Notes: a model not told the origin generated them from the letters alone. Shown: positions 37,598 to 46,362, counted from the first letter of the stretch. The stretch: DNA of 64,000 nt from JBBSEX01 sp038239345 (GCA_038239345.1 JBBSEX010000005.1:124001-188000), one strand, 5' to 3'. Made by a program: numbers and translations.

Positions 37598-38434
37598 TTA
37601 TCCCAGCATCTTCTTGCGCAGAAGGTCGCCCACATCGTCAATCTTTTCGTCCAGCATATTAAGCTTGCGGGCCAACCCCTGGATCTCCGATTCCGCGCGC
37701 CGATTGACTTCGTAATCCAGTTCGCCGCGTACACGGTCCTTCTGGTCCTGGCGATTCTGGCTCATCATAATCACCGGCGCCTGGATCGCGGCCAGCATGG
37801 AGAGAAAAAGATTAAGAAGAATGAATGGATAAGGGTCCCACGCCTTCTGGCCGATGTAGATATTGAGTCCCGTGTAGCCCACCAGGATCGCGAAAAACGT
37901 AATGATAAACGTCCATGAGCCGCCAAACTGCGCAACGTGGTCGGCGATTTGGTCGCCAATAGTAGATTGCGCTTCGATGATGTCATTTGCATTGCGCATT
38001 GCCCGAACGCGCACCAGTTGCTGCGACGCATGAAATTGCCGGCCAAGAACCGCCATCATGTCCATGCCGGCGAGCGGCTTCCTTTGCAGTAACACGGTTA
38101 TATCGTGGCGGTCGACTTCAATACAGGCAGTTTCCTCCGTAGCGATCGCTCCAGTCTGATGCGGCGTGTGGTCCAGCATGGATGCGAAACCGAAAAAATC
38201 GCCGTCGCCTGGCTCATCCACGATTACCTCCTGGTGATCTTCATCGACGGTGTTCACACAGACTTTTCCAGTTACGATAACGTAGGCCGGCCCCGGCGGA
38301 TCGCCGATCTTATAAATACGCTGCCTGGGAGCGAATTTTTTCATCTCGACTTGCTCGGCCAGAACGGCGATTTCTTCTTCGTCCAAAAGAGAAAACAGCG
38401 GGACATTCTTTAGTACGCCGGGATCACAGGGCAT
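37598..38434 (-). CDS. cyclic-nucleotide-binding domain fused to DUF1003 membrane protein
   Basis: A 278-residue protein. Residues 8-125 form a Crp/cNMP-binding beta-barrel (PLFSLLDEEEIAVLAEQ, IYKIGDPPGPAYVIVTGKV, PGDGDFFGFASML). A DUF1003 domain follows, with two membrane helices (WTFIITFFAILVGYTGLNIY and PFILLNLFLSMLAAIQAPVI) and a basic, coiled-coil tail (RADSE-like RRAESEIQGLARKLNMLD). The phosphate-binding cassette is not clearly conserved, so the ligand may not be cAMP. DUF1003 has no established function. The combination looks like a ligand-gated membrane protein. It converges on the ADOP gene with 7 bp between them. Confidence 0.85.
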   Translation of the reverse strand: MPCDPGVLKNVPLFSLLDEEEIAVLAEQVEMKKFAPRQRIYKIGDPPGPAYVIVTGKVCVNTVDEDHQEVIVDEPGDGDFFGFASMLDHTPHQTGAIATEETACIEVDRHDITVLLQRKPLAGMDMMAVLGRQFHASQQLVRVRAMRNANDIIEAQSTIGDQIADHVAQFGGSWTFIITFFAILVGYTGLNIYIGQKAWDPYPFILLNLFLSMLAAIQAPVIMMSQNRQDQKDRVRGELDYEVNRRAESEIQGLARKLNMLDEKIDDVGDLLRKKMLG

Positions 38435-38501
38435 CCATCACCTCATCCGAAAATAAAATGCAAAGCAATCCATCATAGAGCAGTGGGCGTTTGCGGTAGG
38501 G

Positions 38502-39311
38502 CTATCGCACGGCTTCGGGGAAATCGATTGCAAATCCGACCTGTGCGCCAATGCGAGGACTGCCAACATACTTGCCGCCCAACATACCAAAGGCCAGACT
38601 CAGGCCATTCCGGACCTTGTAGGTGGCCCCGGCCATAACCTGCAGTTGAGTGCGCGCCAAGCCGTCATTGTCGGTGTATCCGCCGTACACCTCAGTTCCA
38701 ACCGTCCATCGGGCGTTGATATCATGCAGCAGCGAAACGCCTCCGGTGTACACGCGTGCAGCCGGTCCGTTAATGCCAACGACGCCAGTGCTTGTGTTCC
38801 CGGCAAACAGCATTCCCCCATTCGCAGTCATCCTCGTCGTCTCGGAGAGGTGCTTCTGGATCATGAAATTTAGAGCGTAGTCAGTTAGACCGGAGCCTAA
38901 TTCCTGAGTTGTGTCACCAGTGGGGAATTCAATATAAAAGCTCACACCGAATGCTGGCACTCGAGAGTTTTTGGCTTCCTTGTGAAAATTCCACTTCACC
39001 CCCAAATTGAGGTCTCCGATGCCGTTTGAGTTCTGCGGCAGAGTTCCTAACGCGCGAAAGATTCCGATGTAGGGAGAGTCCAAATCGAGTTCCAAATTAT
39101 GGGGAAGACCGACATTTGCTTTGCAGTTGGTAGTGTTCTGTTTCAGATTCGGCAACTGCGATCGCTGGAGACCATCAATCTCATCGAAGCATTCCAGATG
39201 CCAGGCACCCCGATCCGTGACGGCTGGATCGTCCGTATAAAACGGCTGTTGTGCCCATAGCGGTGTGGCAACGAACAGCAGAGCAAAGAGGATTGATCGT
39301 CGCCGAGACAT
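38502..39311 (-). CDS. outer-membrane beta-barrel protein (MetA-pathway/PF13557-like)
   Basis: A 269-residue protein with a signal peptide (RSILFALLFVATPLWA). The rest alternates amphipathic strands typical of a barrel (FGVSFYIEFPTGDTTQELGS, SLAFGMLGGKYVGSPRI) and ends in a barrel-like strand (AQVGFAIDFPEAVR). QQPFYTDDPAVTDRGAWHLE at the mature N-terminus is characteristic of the 'putative MetA-pathway of phenol degradation' transporter family, for which little function is known. It lies 67 bp upstream of the cNMP-DUF1003 gene on the same strand. I am fairly sure of the barrel, less of the family. Confidence 0.7.
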   Translation of the reverse strand: MSRRRSILFALLFVATPLWAQQPFYTDDPAVTDRGAWHLECFDEIDGLQRSQLPNLKQNTTNCKANVGLPHNLELDLDSPYIGIFRALGTLPQNSNGIGDLNLGVKWNFHKEAKNSRVPAFGVSFYIEFPTGDTTQELGSGLTDYALNFMIQKHLSETTRMTANGGMLFAGNTSTGVVGINGPAARVYTGGVSLLHDINARWTVGTEVYGGYTDNDGLARTQLQVMAGATYKVRNGLSLAFGMLGGKYVGSPRIGAQVGFAIDFPEAVR

Positions 39312-39346
39312 CTATTCCAAACCAGAGTACACCGCAGGATCGAGCT

Positions 39347-40984
39347 TCAAGCGTAGATGCCCGGCGCTTCATGGCCGATCGTCTGGACATACTCGTTGTA
39401 AGATCCCGAATAGATGCGTGGGTTGCGTTCCAATCCGCTTTCCCCGCCCAATTCCAGCACGCGTGAGCCAAGGCCACGGAGGAAAGTTCGGTCATGCGAG
39501 ACGAAGATCATCGTCCCTTCGAATCCTTTCAACGCGTCTACCAGCATTTCCTTGGTTGCAAGATCCAGGTGATTAGTGGGCTCATCGAGAACTAAAAAAT
39601 TAGGCGGATTGAAGAGCATCCTGGCCATCGCCAGACGCGATTTCTCGCCGCCCGAGAGCGAGCGGATTCGCTTATCCACATCGTCGCCGGAGAACTGAAA
39701 AGCCCCTGCCAGCGAGCGCAACGAACCCAGGCCGTCTCGGGGAAAGTCCTGTTGCAGATGTTCGATGATGCTTAGATCGGGGTCCAGAACGTCGAGCGAC
39801 TGCTGGGCGAAATAACCCATGTTCAAGCTGGCGCCGAGGCGTACGCTACCGGCGTCGGGAGTGCTGGCGCCGGCGATCATCTTCAGCAGCGTCGTCTTCC
39901 CCGCTCCGTTTCGCCCCATTACAGCCCAACGTTCTCCGCGGCGGATCGTCAGGTTGAATCCGTTATAAATTACCCGCGAGCCATAACTCTTGTGAAGATC
40001 TTCCAGCACCGCCACCTGATCGCCCGAGCGCGGCGGAACCCGGAAATCGAATTTCACTATCTGGCGCTTCTTCGGGAGTTCGATCTTTTCAATTTTGTCC
40101 AGCGCTTTGATTCGACTTTGTACCTGAGCAGCTTTCGCCGCATGGGTCTTAAAGCGTTCAATAAAGCGCTGCTCCTTTGCCAACATCGATTGCTGGCGCG
40201 CAAACGCCGCCTGCTGATTGGTCTCGCGGATGGTTCGTTCCCGTTCGTAAAAATCGTAGTTCCCCGAGTAAGTAATGATTTCACCGGCATCAATTTCGGC
40301 GATCTTTGAAACGATGCGGTTCATGAACTCGCGATCGTGCGAGGTCATCAGTAGCGCACCTGGAAACGATTTCAGGAACTGCTCCAGCCAGATGATCGAC
40401 TCAAGGTCAAGGTGGTTCGTGGGCTCATCCATCAACAAAACATCGGGCCGGCCAAGTAAGACGCGAGCCAATGCCACACGCATCTTCCAACCGCCCGATA
40501 GTGCACCCACATCGCCATCGATCTGATCGTCGGGGAAACCCAACCCGTGCAGCACTTCGCGGCATTGCGCTTCCAGGGTGTATCCGCCTAGATGCTCGTA
40601 CTCTTCCTGCACTTCGCCGAAACGCTCCAGGATTTTATCCATGTCGCCAGCTTGGGCAGGATCTTCCATGGCGTGCTGCAATTCTTCCAGTTCGTGATGC
40701 AACTCACCGGCGCGGCCACTTCCGGCGATAGCTTCGTCCACGACGGACCGGCCTGTCATTTCTTCCACGTCCTGCCGGAAATAGCCAACCGTCAGTTTTC
40801 TGGGAACCGAGACGTCGCCCTCATCGGGAGACTCCTCGCCCACCACCATGCGAAACAGGGTAGTCTTGCCGGAACCGTTTGGCCCCACCAAGCCGACTTT
40901 CTCGCCGGGGTTCAATTGAAACGAGGCTTCAACGAAAATCAGCTGCTTGCCGTACTGCTTATTGATATTTGAGAAAGAGATCAT
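39347..40984 (-). CDS. ABC-F family translation factor-like ATPase
   Basis: A 545-residue protein with two fused ABC domains and no membrane segment. Domain 1 has GPNGSGKTT, LSGGWKMRVALAR and LLMDEPTNHLDL; domain 2 has GRNGAGKTT, LSGGEKSRLAMAR and LVLDEPTNHLDL. A charged helical interdomain linker (QQSMLAKEQRFIERFKTHAA) is the P-site tRNA interaction motif region of ABC-F proteins. These act on the ribosome, either as housekeeping factors (EttA, Uup, YbiT) or as antibiotic protection factors. Sequence in the linker looks housekeeping-like, but I cannot tell which. ATG 40984 (MISFSNINKQYGK) fits the family better than a GTG at 41014. Confidence 0.92.
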   Translation of the reverse strand: MISFSNINKQYGKQLIFVEASFQLNPGEKVGLVGPNGSGKTTLFRMVVGEESPDEGDVSVPRKLTVGYFRQDVEEMTGRSVVDEAIAGSGRAGELHHELEELQHAMEDPAQAGDMDKILERFGEVQEEYEHLGGYTLEAQCREVLHGLGFPDDQIDGDVGALSGGWKMRVALARVLLGRPDVLLMDEPTNHLDLESIIWLEQFLKSFPGALLMTSHDREFMNRIVSKIAEIDAGEIITYSGNYDFYERERTIRETNQQAAFARQQSMLAKEQRFIERFKTHAAKAAQVQSRIKALDKIEKIELPKKRQIVKFDFRVPPRSGDQVAVLEDLHKSYGSRVIYNGFNLTIRRGERWAVMGRNGAGKTTLLKMIAGASTPDAGSVRLGASLNMGYFAQQSLDVLDPDLSIIEHLQQDFPRDGLGSLRSLAGAFQFSGDDVDKRIRSLSGGEKSRLAMARMLFNPPNFLVLDEPTNHLDLATKEMLVDALKGFEGTMIFVSHDRTFLRGLGSRVLELGGESGLERNPRIYSGSYNEYVQTIGHEAPGIYA

Positions 40985-41046
40985 CCGAAGTTCCAAATTA
41001 TCAGAGTCTTGCACTGGGATTCGATGCGATACTGTCTTGGAGCCGA

Positions 41047-42342
41047 ATGCGTATCTTAACTCGAAGGGCTATTTTACAAAGCGCGTCGCTTCCGTTTTGG
41101 CTTGGCTCCACATTACAGGCACAGGCGCCATCGCGCGATTACGACGAATCCAAAGTCCGCAAATACGCGCTGCCCGACCCACTGCAAGGTGTGCCGAATG
41201 CCGAGGCGTGGCGCAAACATCGCCGGACGGAATTGTTGCGGCTGTTTGCCGAGAATGAATATGGCCGCAAGCCGGGACCGCCCAAGGGCGTCCACTTTGC
41301 GGTGACCCCTGTGGATGAAAACGCATTGGGTGGAAAGGCTCGCCGTAAACTGGTGAGCGCTCGTTTAAGCAAGCATCCGAATGGCCCCGAGATAAACCTC
41401 CTGATTTATCTGCCGAAGAATCAATCCGGCCCCACACCTATTTTTCTAGGCGTTAATTTTCGCGGCAATCACACCGTCAACACGGACCCGGCTATCCCTC
41501 TCAGCACGAAGTGGGTTTATAACAACGGTAAGGCGGCAATCAATAACCGTTCCACTGAGGCTTCGCGCGGAATGCAATCGGCGTCGTGGCCAGTAGAGCA
41601 AATCCTGGCGCGTGGTTATGGATTGGCGACGTTCTACGCCGGGGACGTTTTTCCCGATCATGCCGGCGGGTATGAGGCCAGCATCTTGCCACTCTTCTAT
41701 CAGGAAGGCCAGACGAAGCGCGAACCAAACGAGTGGGGCGCGATCGGGGCCTGGTCATGGGGACTAAGCCGGGCAATGGATTACCTGGAGACAGATCATG
41801 ACATCGATCGTAATCGCGTAATCGTCATGGGCCACTCGCGAATGGGGAAGACGGCGCTCTGGGCCGGGGCGAGCGACCCTCGATTTTCGATGATCGTTTC
41901 GAATTGCTCTGGAGCCGGCGGGGCTACCCTGGCGCGGCGCCGATTTGGTGAGTCGGTGAAAGATCTGAATACGACATTTCCCTGGTGGTTCTGTGAGAAC
42001 TACCGCAAGTACTCCGATAACGAAGACGCTTTTCCGGTGGATCAACACGAGCTAATAGCCCTCTGCGCACCGCGTCCGATCTATATCGGTACGGCGGAAC
42101 AGGACCGGGGATCGGATCCGAAAGGCCAATTCTTGTCCGCCGTGAATGCGTCTCCCGTATATAAACTTTTGGGCACCAGCGGTTTCGCGGCCAGCGAGAT
42201 GCCTCCTGTGCATAAGCCGGTGATGACGACAATTGGATTTCACGTGCGCGCGGGGCGCCATGATATAACCACGTACGACTGGGAGCAATACATGAACCAT
42301 GCAGACATACATCTACTGAACCGAGCGGGGCGCAAATCATGA
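41047..42342 (+). CDS. CE15-like glucuronoyl esterase / alpha-beta hydrolase
   Basis: A 431-residue exported hydrolase. The N-terminus MRILTRRAILQSASLPFWLG has a twin-arginine-like motif. The nucleophile S264 sits in MGHSRMGKTALWAGASDPRF, matching the GCSRxGKGA-type signature of carbohydrate esterase family 15; the region HDITTYDWEQYMNHAD near the end supplies the histidine. CE15 enzymes cut glucuronate esters linking hemicellulose to lignin. A domain boundary is not visible. ATG 41047 begins the signal. The next gene's ATG overlaps the stop codon (ATGA), so the esterase and the DUF1080 protein are made together. Confidence 0.85.
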   Translation: MRILTRRAILQSASLPFWLGSTLQAQAPSRDYDESKVRKYALPDPLQGVPNAEAWRKHRRTELLRLFAENEYGRKPGPPKGVHFAVTPVDENALGGKARRKLVSARLSKHPNGPEINLLIYLPKNQSGPTPIFLGVNFRGNHTVNTDPAIPLSTKWVYNNGKAAINNRSTEASRGMQSASWPVEQILARGYGLATFYAGDVFPDHAGGYEASILPLFYQEGQTKREPNEWGAIGAWSWGLSRAMDYLETDHDIDRNRVIVMGHSRMGKTALWAGASDPRFSMIVSNCSGAGGATLARRRFGESVKDLNTTFPWWFCENYRKYSDNEDAFPVDQHELIALCAPRPIYIGTAEQDRGSDPKGQFLSAVNASPVYKLLGTSGFAASEMPPVHKPVMTTIGFHVRAGRHDITTYDWEQYMNHADIHLLNRAGRKS

Positions 42343-42914
42343 AATTTACTGGAATACTGCTAGCCGTACTGTCGATCAACATCCTTGCCGCTGCCGACGA
42401 AGGCTGGACAAATATGTTCGATGGCAAGACTCTGGAAGGTTGGAAGGCCGACCAGAATCCCGAAGCCTGGACTGTGAAGGACGGGACGATAGTTGGCGAC
42501 GGCGAAAAAGGAAATCTATTTTGGATGGCCCGGGAGTTTGAGAACTTCGACTGGAAAACAGATGTGAAGATCAGCGACGGCGGGAACTCCGGCATGTTCT
42601 TCCGCAAGGGCTTCGGGCCTGGCACTCCGAAAGGTTATGAAGCGCAAGTGAACAGCACGCATCGCGATCCAAAAAAATCCGGCGGACTTTACAACTTTAA
42701 GGACATCTATGAACAGCTGGTGCCGCCCGACACGTGGTTTACCCAGGAAGTGATCGCGCAAGGCAATCACATCATCATCAAGGTGAACGGAAAAGTGACG
42801 GTGGATTACATCGACGAGAAGAACACGTTCACAAAAGGATACTTTGCGTTGCAGCAGCATAACAAGGGCAGCGTCGTAACTTTTAAGAATATGATGATGA
42901 ACGCTCTGCCCTAG
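42339..42914 (+). CDS. DUF1080 / 3-keto-disaccharide hydrolase family protein
   Basis: A 191-residue exported protein (MKFTGILLAVLSINILAAA) made almost entirely of one PF06439 domain: FDGKTLEGWKADQNPEAWTV, GNLFWMAREFENFDWKTDVK, NSGMFFRKGF and the YEAQVNSTH and GYFALQQHNKGSVVTFKNM ends are family landmarks. The fold is a concanavalin-like jelly roll. Family members have been linked to hydrolysis of 3-keto-glycosides made by Gfo/Idh/MocA oxidoreductases. Its neighbours include five such oxidoreductases within 18 kb, supporting that role. It is translationally coupled to the CE15-like gene. Confidence 0.88.
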   Translation: MKFTGILLAVLSINILAAADEGWTNMFDGKTLEGWKADQNPEAWTVKDGTIVGDGEKGNLFWMAREFENFDWKTDVKISDGGNSGMFFRKGFGPGTPKGYEAQVNSTHRDPKKSGGLYNFKDIYEQLVPPDTWFTQEVIAQGNHIIIKVNGKVTVDYIDEKNTFTKGYFALQQHNKGSVVTFKNMMMNALP

Positions 42915-42920
42915 CGCGGC

Positions 42921-43625
42921 TTAGTATTCCGGCGAGATCAGCTTGTCTAGCTGCTCGATTGAAAAATCGTTAGATCGGCAAAGGTCGATCATGACCCGCT
43001 CGGCCCGTTCGATCTTCAATACGGCATCCACCACCTGACGCGCGATCGAGCGAGGGATGATGACGGCGCCATGGCGGTCCGCATGTATCAGATCGTTCGG
43101 GTATACGGTCATCCCGAAAACTTTTACAGGCCGGTTGAAATCTTCCAGGTGAGCGAAGCCGTGGGAGACGCTCATGCCGGACGCGAAGAAATGAAATCCG
43201 CTGGTTTTTACTTCTTCGACGTCACGGACCGTACCATTAGTGATCACACCCTGGCTGCCCAATGCGAGATGGATGTTGGCGTTCACCTCGCCCCAATAAG
43301 CTCCGCCCGGAGTGTCGCTTAGGTCTTGAAGCACGCTGATCTTCGGGCCTTGCGTTTTCCGAATATACTCCCAGTAAGCAGTACGCGAGACCAATCGCTT
43401 GGCGGCCGCCGGTTGACCCGATAAGATCGTCGCGGTGCAGGCATACCCCAGCATGGCGCCCATTTCCGGAAACAGGCAGCAGACTCCAGCACTGGTGATG
43501 CCATCCACTCGGGGCCGCACGGCAAATGTTTCGATCGCGTTGGCGATTGTCGGCGAACTAATTTTCTGGAGTGCCGCAAATTCTTCCTTCTGCAGCAGTT
43601 CGTCTTGTCCCGATTCTGTGATCAT
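42921..43625 (-). CDS. RraA-family aldolase/decarboxylase-like protein
   Basis: A 234-residue protein of the RraA / 4-hydroxy-4-methyl-2-oxoglutarate aldolase fold. SPTIANAIETF, MLGYACTATI, YWGEVNANIHLALGSQGVIT and NGTVRDVEEV match the family's metal and pyruvate-binding region (G...NGxxRD). Despite the RraA name, such proteins in sugar loci are usually aldol lyases or unknown. It converges with the DUF1080 gene (6 bp apart) and diverges from lysR with a regulator box between. AGGAAAG lies just before ATG 43625, and its -10 is only 13 nt from the ATG. Confidence 0.83.
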   Translation of the reverse strand: MITESGQDELLQKEEFAALQKISSPTIANAIETFAVRPRVDGITSAGVCCLFPEMGAMLGYACTATILSGQPAAAKRLVSRTAYWEYIRKTQGPKISVLQDLSDTPGGAYWGEVNANIHLALGSQGVITNGTVRDVEEVKTSGFHFFASGMSVSHGFAHLEDFNRPVKVFGMTVYPNDLIHADRHGAVIIPRSIARQVVDAVLKIERAERVMIDLCRSNDFSIEQLDKLISPEY

Positions 43626-43638
43626 GCTTTCCTAGCGA

Positions 43639-43667
43639 AGTATAGAGAGAAAGCGTGCCGAACGCAA
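43639..43667 (-). promoter_or_regulatory. sigma-70 promoter of the RraA-family gene
   Basis: On the minus strand: -35 TTGCGT (43667-43662), a 17-bp spacer, and -10 TATACT (43644-43639). The -10 ends 13 nt before the ATG at 43625, leaving a leader of only about 6-7 nt. The same layout occurs at 44713-44741. Confidence 0.65.
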
Positions 43668-43668
43668 T

Positions 43669-43703
43669 TGAACAGGTTGGACTCGGCGTTCACAAATCGT
43701 GAA
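43669..43703 (-). promoter_or_regulatory. LysR-type binding region between the RraA gene and lysR
   Basis: TTCACAAATCGTGAA (43689-43703) is a 5+5 palindrome containing T-N11-A, centred 64 bp upstream of the inferred start of the minus-strand transcript. TGAACAGGTTGGA (43669-43681; T-N11-A on the minus strand) is centred 21 bp closer. This is the usual recognition-site plus activation-site arrangement of LysR regulators. The adjacent divergent lysR gene is the natural candidate regulator and may also be autoregulated here. Confidence 0.6.
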
Positions 43704-43736
43704 CTGTCGTTCTGAGTTTGCGATAGTCTATGGAAC

Positions 43737-44642
43737 ATGGAACTGCGGGAGATCAAGAGCCTGATCGCGCTACATGAGCTCGGCAGTATTCGCGAGGCGG
43801 CTAAACGTTGCAACATCAGCCCTGCCGCGTTGCACAAGCACTTAAAGACTCTGGAAAGCGAATTTGGCGCCCGCATTTATGAGAAACAGGAAGGCCGCTT
43901 AAGCCTGACGGAGGCCGGGCGGGTCGTGTTGCCATTCGTGAAAGAAGTCTTGATGCATCACGACGCGGCATTTACCGCAATGACAGAGTGGCGTGACGGT
44001 GGACGCGGTTTGGTGCGAGTGGGCGCGGGCCCAAGCTTTAGCAGCAACCTTCTTCCCCCGTTAGTGAAGCGATTCCGCAGACGATTTCCCCGCGTCGATG
44101 TTTATGTCGAAACCGGCGACAGCGATCATCTGATTTCCCGGCTTCGTTCCGGTTTCCTCGATCTGGTCTTCGACCTTTCCATGGCCGCGATGGAGCACAA
44201 AGATTTGGAGCAGGTGGCGCAATGGGAAGCGCAAACCGGATTCATTTCGGCCCGGCCGGAGATTCCCGCGCATTGCCTCCTAAGGGCACTCGAACATGTT
44301 CCGTTCATTCTGTTCCGCAAGGGCACGCTGATGGAGACAGCGGTCAGGAACTATCTCAGCTCTCTGGATTTCCGTCCAACCGTGGTGATGCGCTCGGACA
44401 GCTCTGAAGCAATCAAAGCGATGGTTCGCACGGGATTGGGAATTTCCGTTCTCTTCCTGTGGAATATCGAAGCCGATCAGCGAGGCTCCGTGCTCACTGT
44501 GCTGCGTACCGACGCGCCGCCACTCTCTTTGCGCATGGGGATGATCAGAATGAAATCCAGCTACACATCGAAGGCCGTGGGCGAGTTCATTCAACTGGCC
44601 GGCGCTTCCAATTGGAAGAACCTGCACTTGATCGCTAAATGA
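43737..44642 (+). CDS. LysR-family transcriptional regulator
   Basis: A 301-residue LysR protein. The N-terminal winged helix-turn-helix (LIALHELGSIREAAKRCNIS then PAALHKHLKTLESEFGARIY) is followed by the effector-binding domain with type-2 periplasmic-binding-protein fold (LVRVGAGPSFSSNLLPPLVK to the C-terminus). It lies divergent from the RraA gene, and matching T-N11-A boxes occur both in that intergenic region and upstream of the membrane-protein/TonB-receptor operon on its other side. I infer that it controls both units in response to a sugar-derived metabolite, and probably represses itself. Confidence 0.92.
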   Translation: MELREIKSLIALHELGSIREAAKRCNISPAALHKHLKTLESEFGARIYEKQEGRLSLTEAGRVVLPFVKEVLMHHDAAFTAMTEWRDGGRGLVRVGAGPSFSSNLLPPLVKRFRRRFPRVDVYVETGDSDHLISRLRSGFLDLVFDLSMAAMEHKDLEQVAQWEAQTGFISARPEIPAHCLLRALEHVPFILFRKGTLMETAVRNYLSSLDFRPTVVMRSDSSEAIKAMVRTGLGISVLFLWNIEADQRGSVLTVLRTDAPPLSLRMGMIRMKSSYTSKAVGEFIQLAGASNWKNLHLIAK

Positions 44643-44676
44643 CGTGCCGCCAAGTTACGCTTTGATTACGACCGCG

Positions 44677-44711
44677 TTCACGTCAGGTGAACAACACCTC
44701 ACAAATATTCA
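44677..44711 (+). promoter_or_regulatory. LysR-type binding region upstream of the membrane-protein/TonB operon
   Basis: TTCACGTCAGGTGAA (44677-44691) has the same TTCAC-N5-GTGAA arms as the box before the RraA gene, and flanking G and C extend the palindrome to 17 bp. Its centre lies 64 bp upstream of the inferred transcription start. TCACAAATATTCA (44699-44711, T-N11-A) is centred 21 bp closer and shares TCACAAAT with the other recognition box. Confidence 0.65.
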
Positions 44712-44712
44712 A

Positions 44713-44741
44713 TTGCACTGATCTGTCGCCCTCCATATACT
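44713..44741 (+). promoter_or_regulatory. sigma-70 promoter of the membrane-protein/TonB-receptor operon
   Basis: -35 TTGCAC (44713-44718), a 17-bp spacer and -10 TATACT (44736-44741). The GTG start codon at 44754 is 12 nt past the -10, so the transcript should carry a leader of about 6 nt and no Shine-Dalgarno sequence. The LysR boxes lie immediately upstream. Confidence 0.65.
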
Positions 44742-44753
44742 TTGTGATTAACC

Positions 44754-46352
44754 GTGGGTCTTGCGCAAGCCAAAGGGCAAACTACTCTGTCGTGGTCGCT
44801 CCTGATTTTAACGGGGCTCTCTGTCTCTATCGGCTGGGGCGTCAGAGGACAATTCGGACACGAATACGGCGCCGCTCTCGCGGGTGCACTTGGCGGAATG
44901 GTTGTAGCTCTGCTTAGTGGACGAGAGGACTGGCGGCGGCGCATCCACTACTTCGCTTTTTTCGGTGCCATCGGTTTAGCATTCGGCGGTGGAATGTCCT
45001 ACATGAAAACCGTGGCATACACCCATTCATCGGAACAACTAACGGTTTTCTACGGCTTTTTTTGCGTTTTTCTTTTAGGATTTATATGGTCGGCTCCGGG
45101 CGGCGCGGGAATTGCTTTGGCGGCTTACCTCAACCGCGAAGAACTGACAAAATGTTTCGCGCCGGTCTGCGCCGTGTTTGTCGCGTGGTACCTGCAGGAC
45201 GCCACCCGCGCCTGGTATCACCAACTATCCCCGGCATGGTTCGGATTTCTAGCAGGCCAGGCAATGAGCGCGCTGTTGGCCGTCGCGGCCGTGGGTATTT
45301 TGGCTTTAATCCGGCGCAAAACCTGGGGAACTGGAAGCGAGTTAGTCGTTTACATGGGCCTAGGCTGGTGTGCCGGCCACCTGCTGTTGATCGAACTCCT
45401 TCACCTGGACATGAACCCTCCGCGCGGAGATAGCTGGGCTGGCTATTTAGGTTTAGTCGGCGGTATTCTCGCTTTCTGCTGGTGCAGAAATCTGGGCGGG
45501 ATAGGATTCGCAACTCTCGCGGTGGGATTCCTTGGGGGCATCGGGTTTGCGCTGGGCACTGCCGTGAAACTCGTCGTGATGTCGAGTGGGTTCGATACAA
45601 ACTGGCACAGCATCATGGAGCAGACCCAAGGGTTCTTCATCGGAGTTGCGATCGCGATCGGGATGGGGTTGCTGATTCGCCGGGCGCCCGCGGTTAGCGA
45701 TGAGCCGCGAGTCCGGCGATGGACAGAAGTCTTCAGCGTCACCTTCGTACTCTGCGGACTTACGTATTTGAATTTCCGGCGCAGTCCGGGTGAGTGGGTG
45801 AAGGAGGTCGCCAATCTTCAGCCGCAGCTTTACGGAATTCATATTTCCGGAAATCTGATGCCCTCTCGCGGATTCATCGGCTGGTTTGAGACGGTTTACA
45901 TCGCCATCGCATTTGCGATGATCCTGCTACTGATCCTGCATCTGCGCCGCCCGATCGCATTTCTTTCGATGGACTGGTTGGGAAAAGGCCAACTTTTCTA
46001 TCTCGTCTTTTTGTGGTCGGTAGTGACCATCAATTTTGTTCACGTGTTGCCGCGCTTCACTCCGGTGCGTCTGGTAACCGAATGGTTCATGACGATTAAT
46101 GCCGTCGCATGCACCATTTTGCTGATCTACGGATGTTCTTCGAGACCGCTCTTTGTTCCGTCACCCACAACAAGCGAGGGCCCGTATGCGCCGTGGATAC
46201 ACAAGGCGGCTGCGCTGGGTGTGGCGGGTACGTTGTTAGTCTGCGTTACCGGTTGGGCGGCGAAACGTGCCGCATGGGGCGATAAGCCCGCGGGCATCGT
46301 CAACACCGATCAGATCCGGTTCGGTCCGAATAATACAAACACGATTAAGTAA
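44754..46352 (+). CDS. multi-pass membrane protein of unknown function
   Basis: A 532-residue protein with roughly 12-13 hydrophobic segments. The segment WSLLILTGLSVSIGWGVRGQ then FGHEYGAALAGALGGMVVAL at the N-terminus resembles an unnamed membrane family common in Planctomycetes and Acidobacteria. No ATP-binding or known transporter motif is visible. The only usable start is GTG 44754 just after the promoter. It is followed 10 bp later by a TonB-dependent receptor and then a Tat-exported oxidoreductase, so an inner-membrane permease for the receptor's substrate is the best guess. It could also be a membrane enzyme. Confidence 0.75.
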   Translation: MGLAQAKGQTTLSWSLLILTGLSVSIGWGVRGQFGHEYGAALAGALGGMVVALLSGREDWRRRIHYFAFFGAIGLAFGGGMSYMKTVAYTHSSEQLTVFYGFFCVFLLGFIWSAPGGAGIALAAYLNREELTKCFAPVCAVFVAWYLQDATRAWYHQLSPAWFGFLAGQAMSALLAVAAVGILALIRRKTWGTGSELVVYMGLGWCAGHLLLIELLHLDMNPPRGDSWAGYLGLVGGILAFCWCRNLGGIGFATLAVGFLGGIGFALGTAVKLVVMSSGFDTNWHSIMEQTQGFFIGVAIAIGMGLLIRRAPAVSDEPRVRRWTEVFSVTFVLCGLTYLNFRRSPGEWVKEVANLQPQLYGIHISGNLMPSRGFIGWFETVYIAIAFAMILLLILHLRRPIAFLSMDWLGKGQLFYLVFLWSVVTINFVHVLPRFTPVRLVTEWFMTINAVACTILLIYGCSSRPLFVPSPTTSEGPYAPWIHKAAALGVAGTLLVCVTGWAAKRAAWGDKPAGIVNTDQIRFGPNNTNTIK

Positions 46353-46362
46353 GGATGATCCG

